A stretch of 64,000 bases of DNA. Origin: Scatophagus argus. Its lineage: Eukaryota > Chordata > Actinopteri > Scatophagidae. How positions within the stretch are numbered: the first letter of the stretch is position 1; each line of letters begins with the position of its first letter. The position numbers were made by a program, and so were the translations under genes. The stretch covers positions 15,920,249-15,984,248 of the forward strand of contig NC_058514.1 of the NCBI RefSeq assembly GCF_020382885.2. The letters are read 5' to 3'. Shown in pieces: positions 61,085-64,000 of this stretch. Under the pieces are notes generated by a model. The model was not told the DNA's origin. It saw nothing but the letters and a program-made list of their open reading frames with translations, and did not search any database.

Positions 61085-61414
61085 ATTCCAGACACTCAGT
61101 GATTTGAATATCCCGCCCTGCCAGGCGGCTCCTCCGGGCCGCTCCGAGGCGGAGATTCACAGCGCTGTCCTCTCCCGCACAGTCAGTAGTGTGTCGAGCT
61201 CTGTCGACACGGCGCAACCAAAGCGAGCTACCGCTGCAACGACGTTTAAAAGCAACTTACGGTGTATGAAGGAGCTTTCTTTTACAGACCGGGACGCGTT
61301 AGAAAAGTTCCTAAAGCGAACGTTTTATCCAGTTTTCCCTTTTTTATTTATTTTTCCTGGAGATGTGCCGCTTGGAGAATTAGGAAGCGGGCATCGCTGC
61401 ACACCGAAGCCGGG
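61085..61414 (+). promoter_or_regulatory. dennd5b promoter / 5' UTR region with overlapping uORF
   Basis: CpG-rich sequence (for example ggcggctcctccgggccgc near 61130). An ATG at 61266 opens a 50-codon upstream frame ([10 protein letters not shown]...) that ends in TGA at 61416-61418. The stop shares bases with the dennd5b ATG at 61415-61417 (ATGA). If 61266 is within the mRNA, translation of dennd5b would depend on leaky scanning or reinitiation. The transcription start is not known. Confidence 0.5.
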
Positions 61415-61523
61415 ATGAGTGGGAGCTCGGCGGTCTCCGGCGCGGCGCCCTGCCGCTTCGCTCACTACTTTGTTATTTGCGGGATAGACACAGAAACTGG
61501 ACTGGAACCGGACGAATTAGCAG
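61415..61523 (+). CDS. dennd5b: DENN domain-containing protein 5B, first coding exon (partial gene)
   Basis: The 36 complete codons begin MSGSSAV and include [13 protein letters not shown] and GLEPDELA. The donor is CAG|gtatgag. DENND5A has FADYF...CGLD and continues DELS, whereas DENND5B has FAHYF...CGID and DELAG, so the sequence fits 5B. The full protein is a DENN/RUN/PLAT-domain guanine exchange factor for Rab GTPases at membranes; only the lead-in to the uDENN domain is in this window. The rest lies beyond 64000. No second exon was seen in the following 2.4 kb. Confidence 0.93.
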
Positions 61524-62940
61524 GTATGAGCTTTCTCCTCTTTAATGTTGGTTTTTTGGTACAGAAAATCTCCAACCACAACAGCCCTCCAGTTGAACAC
61601 ATTTTAGGGACACTGTTGACTAAAAATATCCCTTCACAACAACAGTGTCGCTAAGACATGTATATCTTATCCAGTGACAGGCTACATTGTAGTATAAACC
61701 AATAGACACATGTCAGCAACCTAAACTAACAGAGCTAGAAGTCCATTTTCATCAGCCTAAGTGGCATATACACACTATAAGCCCCAAATAGCTAATTATC
61801 AGCTCATGCTTTCTTTTACAGAGTAGTTGTACTGTAAATAACTGTAAATGTTAGGCTGGGATAAATGATAAGAACAGCTTTTAGGTTTGGTGTCAGCGGG
61901 CTTGTTGACATTTTTTGGAGGGTCAGCAGCATCTCCGTCCAGTGAACTGGGATCATTTAAGGTGGACGTGCTGCTGGTGTGTTTATAGAAAGAAAGATCA
62001 GCAGTGTCTTTTTCTAAATGCTCTGATCTGATTTAAGATTCTTCTGCTCTGCTGCGCTGCTCTGAATCTGTCAGCGTGAAACTACAGTTCAGAAACTGTA
62101 CTGAGTACTCATCTTACTCACAGTGTTTTGCAAATGGCAACAGTGAGGTTTCATTTGGTAACATGTGCAGCATACTGACCCACATTCTACTTGTTTAAAT
62201 AATCCTACAAGTGAGAGGTTTTGTAAGCAAGCTTTTTCCCCCAGACTTCTCACTGAACAATAAGCATCTGCAGAGTTGCATTTCATACTGCCCCAGGTGT
62301 GTGTAAAAGTGAACATGCTGCCTCCACAGCAGGAGATTTATATTGTCAGCAACAACAAGGGAACAGAGAGCAAAATGTGTTTAGTCACAGGAGTCACAGA
62401 ACTTTCTGGGGTCGTCCTCCTTACTTACTTGTTTCTTGCTTTATGATTGCACCAGTCAGCTGTGGTGTTGCAGCATGTTTACTTTGTCATTCAGTTACTG
62501 TGTCCCCATCCATTAACAGTCTGTTCATGTTATGGCAGAAGGGGGTTTGAACAGCCTAGAGGGTAGCGTGCGGCATTGCTGAGGTATTGCGTCACAGTCA
62601 AATTGGTAACTTGTGTCTGTATAACCGAGCCTCTGGGTCAAAGTTCAAAATAGCAAAGTCTGTGAGCTGTGATTGCACGCTTTCGGCTTGTGTTCACAAA
62701 GGTACCTGCAGCAAAATGATCAGATTTATTTTAGTGGCACATTCTTTGGAGCTCTTTAGTGTTTTAATGTTTCTGAGAACTGGTTAATGCTTGGAAGTTA
62801 TTGTGTTTGTCTCTGGTTGTTCTCTCAGTTTGCAAGGATTGTGTGTGTGTGTGAAATCTCTGAGGTGATGCTGATAAGCTCTAACCATACTGAGTCCATA
62901 TGCCCTGCTGTCTGCTAACACCAATCTTGCTGAGCATCTG

Positions 62941-62976
<36 letters not shown>

Positions 62977-64000
62977 GTGGTTTAACTATGGAACTAGTAA
63001 GCATTTGGTGATTGAATTATGGCTCCAACACAAGATTATGTTCATTATGAATTAACCAGACAATAATTTTTTTTTGATGAACCGTCTTGTGTATAAAATT
63101 TAAAACGTTGTGAAAAGAACTTATTACAGTTGGTCCAAGTGGACCTCTTAAAACATCTCCTTTTGCTTTCCAACCAACAGTGCAAAGTCCTTAAAGGTCA
63201 AGTTTACTATTAAAGAATCTGAGGAAACAACCAAATCCTCATGTTGGAAAAGGAGAGACCAGAGAATTTGGGCGTTTTCTCTTTTTAAATGATTCAGAAC
63301 AGTTAACTGACAAATAATTTTCTGTCAGTTGATTGATCTTAATTGTTTCAGCTCTAGGATGCAGTGTCAACTTTTTTGTGAATGTGTAATTCATCTACAG
63401 ACAGAACTGATAGTAACTGAAAATAACACACGGCACCTATTAAACCAGTGTTGCTGTGGGGGAGCGTTGATGATGTCACTATTGTTACAGTTAATGAGAT
63501 CATGTTAAGTGACACATTTTGAAAAGGCCCAGGGGGCTGTCCTCCCCAAGACATGATCAGCTGGCTCAGAACACACTAAAACCTGTACAGGGAGAACAGC
63601 TAAAGTTCCTTATGTAGAGCTAATACGAGTTTCTGAGGCCGGCTGTTAACCTAGAACAGATTACTTGATCAATCCATAAGTCGATAAATGGACAACTATT
63701 TTGAATCCTTTTTTTTCTGCAAAAAAGACACATATTATATGTGAAATTTTGCTGATTTTGTGTTTTGTGATAGCAGTCGTGAACAAAAAAACACAAGTCG
63801 AAGACATAACTTTGGGCTTTAAGAAATTTTGGTTGTGGAAAAATTAGTGAAAAATTCCCCCTGTGGCAATTTTTGGATCAAACGATCTGGCCAAAAAATA
63901 ACAACTGGTTCTTAATTGCATTTTTTCTTTCTTAAACATTTTCTGTGGTCTTTCAGCAGCTGCTCAGTAGTGCTGGCCAATAAGACACACACCATGCATT
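61524..64000 (+). other. dennd5b intron 1 (to the window end)
   Basis: AT-rich intron with a (TG)n run at 62939-62976 and shorter TG runs near 62850. No exon with splice support and DENND5B-like sequence was found. Confidence 0.7.
62939..62976. repeat. (TG)n microsatellite in dennd5b intron 1
   Basis: About 15 uninterrupted TG units followed by TATG. Confidence 0.95.

Noticed and set aside
1..64000. CRISPR arrays, operons, prokaryotic systems
   Set aside because: No regularly spaced repeats or bacterial gene organisation; the sequence is vertebrate.

Overview
The window looks like teleost fish nuclear DNA. It holds intron-rich vertebrate genes with canonical GT/AG splice sites. The intervening DNA is AT-rich, full of CA/TG microsatellites, and carries typical fish mobile elements: tRNA-derived SINEs, L2-like and Rex3/RTE-like LINEs, Tc1/mariner, hAT, and ERV-like solo LTRs. 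The species cannot be named from the sequence.

Four protein genes are supported, all on the + strand. (1) snx4 (5035-10863, 14 coding exons, 435 aa) encodes a PX-BAR sorting nexin for endosomal recycling and autophagy. (2) ttll12 (12939-30036, 14 coding exons, 633 aa) encodes a tubulin-tyrosine-ligase-like protein. (3) A long, disordered, Ser/acidic-rich nuclear-type protein (48669-52978) has one 4-kb coding exon and two micro-exons; I tentatively assign it to resf1 (retroelement silencing factor 1). (4) The first coding exon of dennd5b (61415-61523) follows; the gene continues beyond the window. As I recall, human RESF1 and DENND5B lie close together on chromosome 12p11, which supports the third call. 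A possible terminal exon of an unrecognised gene lies at the left edge (1211-1451).

Layout: 1-5.0 kb is mostly non-coding with a SINE and the snx4 promoter (consensus NRF1 site). 5-30 kb holds snx4 and ttll12 with repeats in their introns. 30-48 kb is a mobile-element accumulation: LTR remnants, a degenerate Tc1 with a solo LTR inside it, a SINE with a solo LTR inside it, two L2-type LINE copies in the same orientation, and a complete, apparently intact Tc1 element (42149-43788) inserted in a decayed hAT transposon. 48-53 kb is the resf1-like gene. 53-61 kb is gene-poor with transposon relics. 61-64 kb is the dennd5b promoter, exon 1 and part of intron 1.

The genes do not form an operon or one pathway. 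The best leads are the resf1-like gene (if right, a retroelement silencer beside a retroelement-rich block), the potentially mobile Tc1 copy, a dennd5b uORF whose stop overlaps the main start codon, and a perfect 21-bp hairpin in a ttll12 intron. I saw no sign of a novel multi-gene system.
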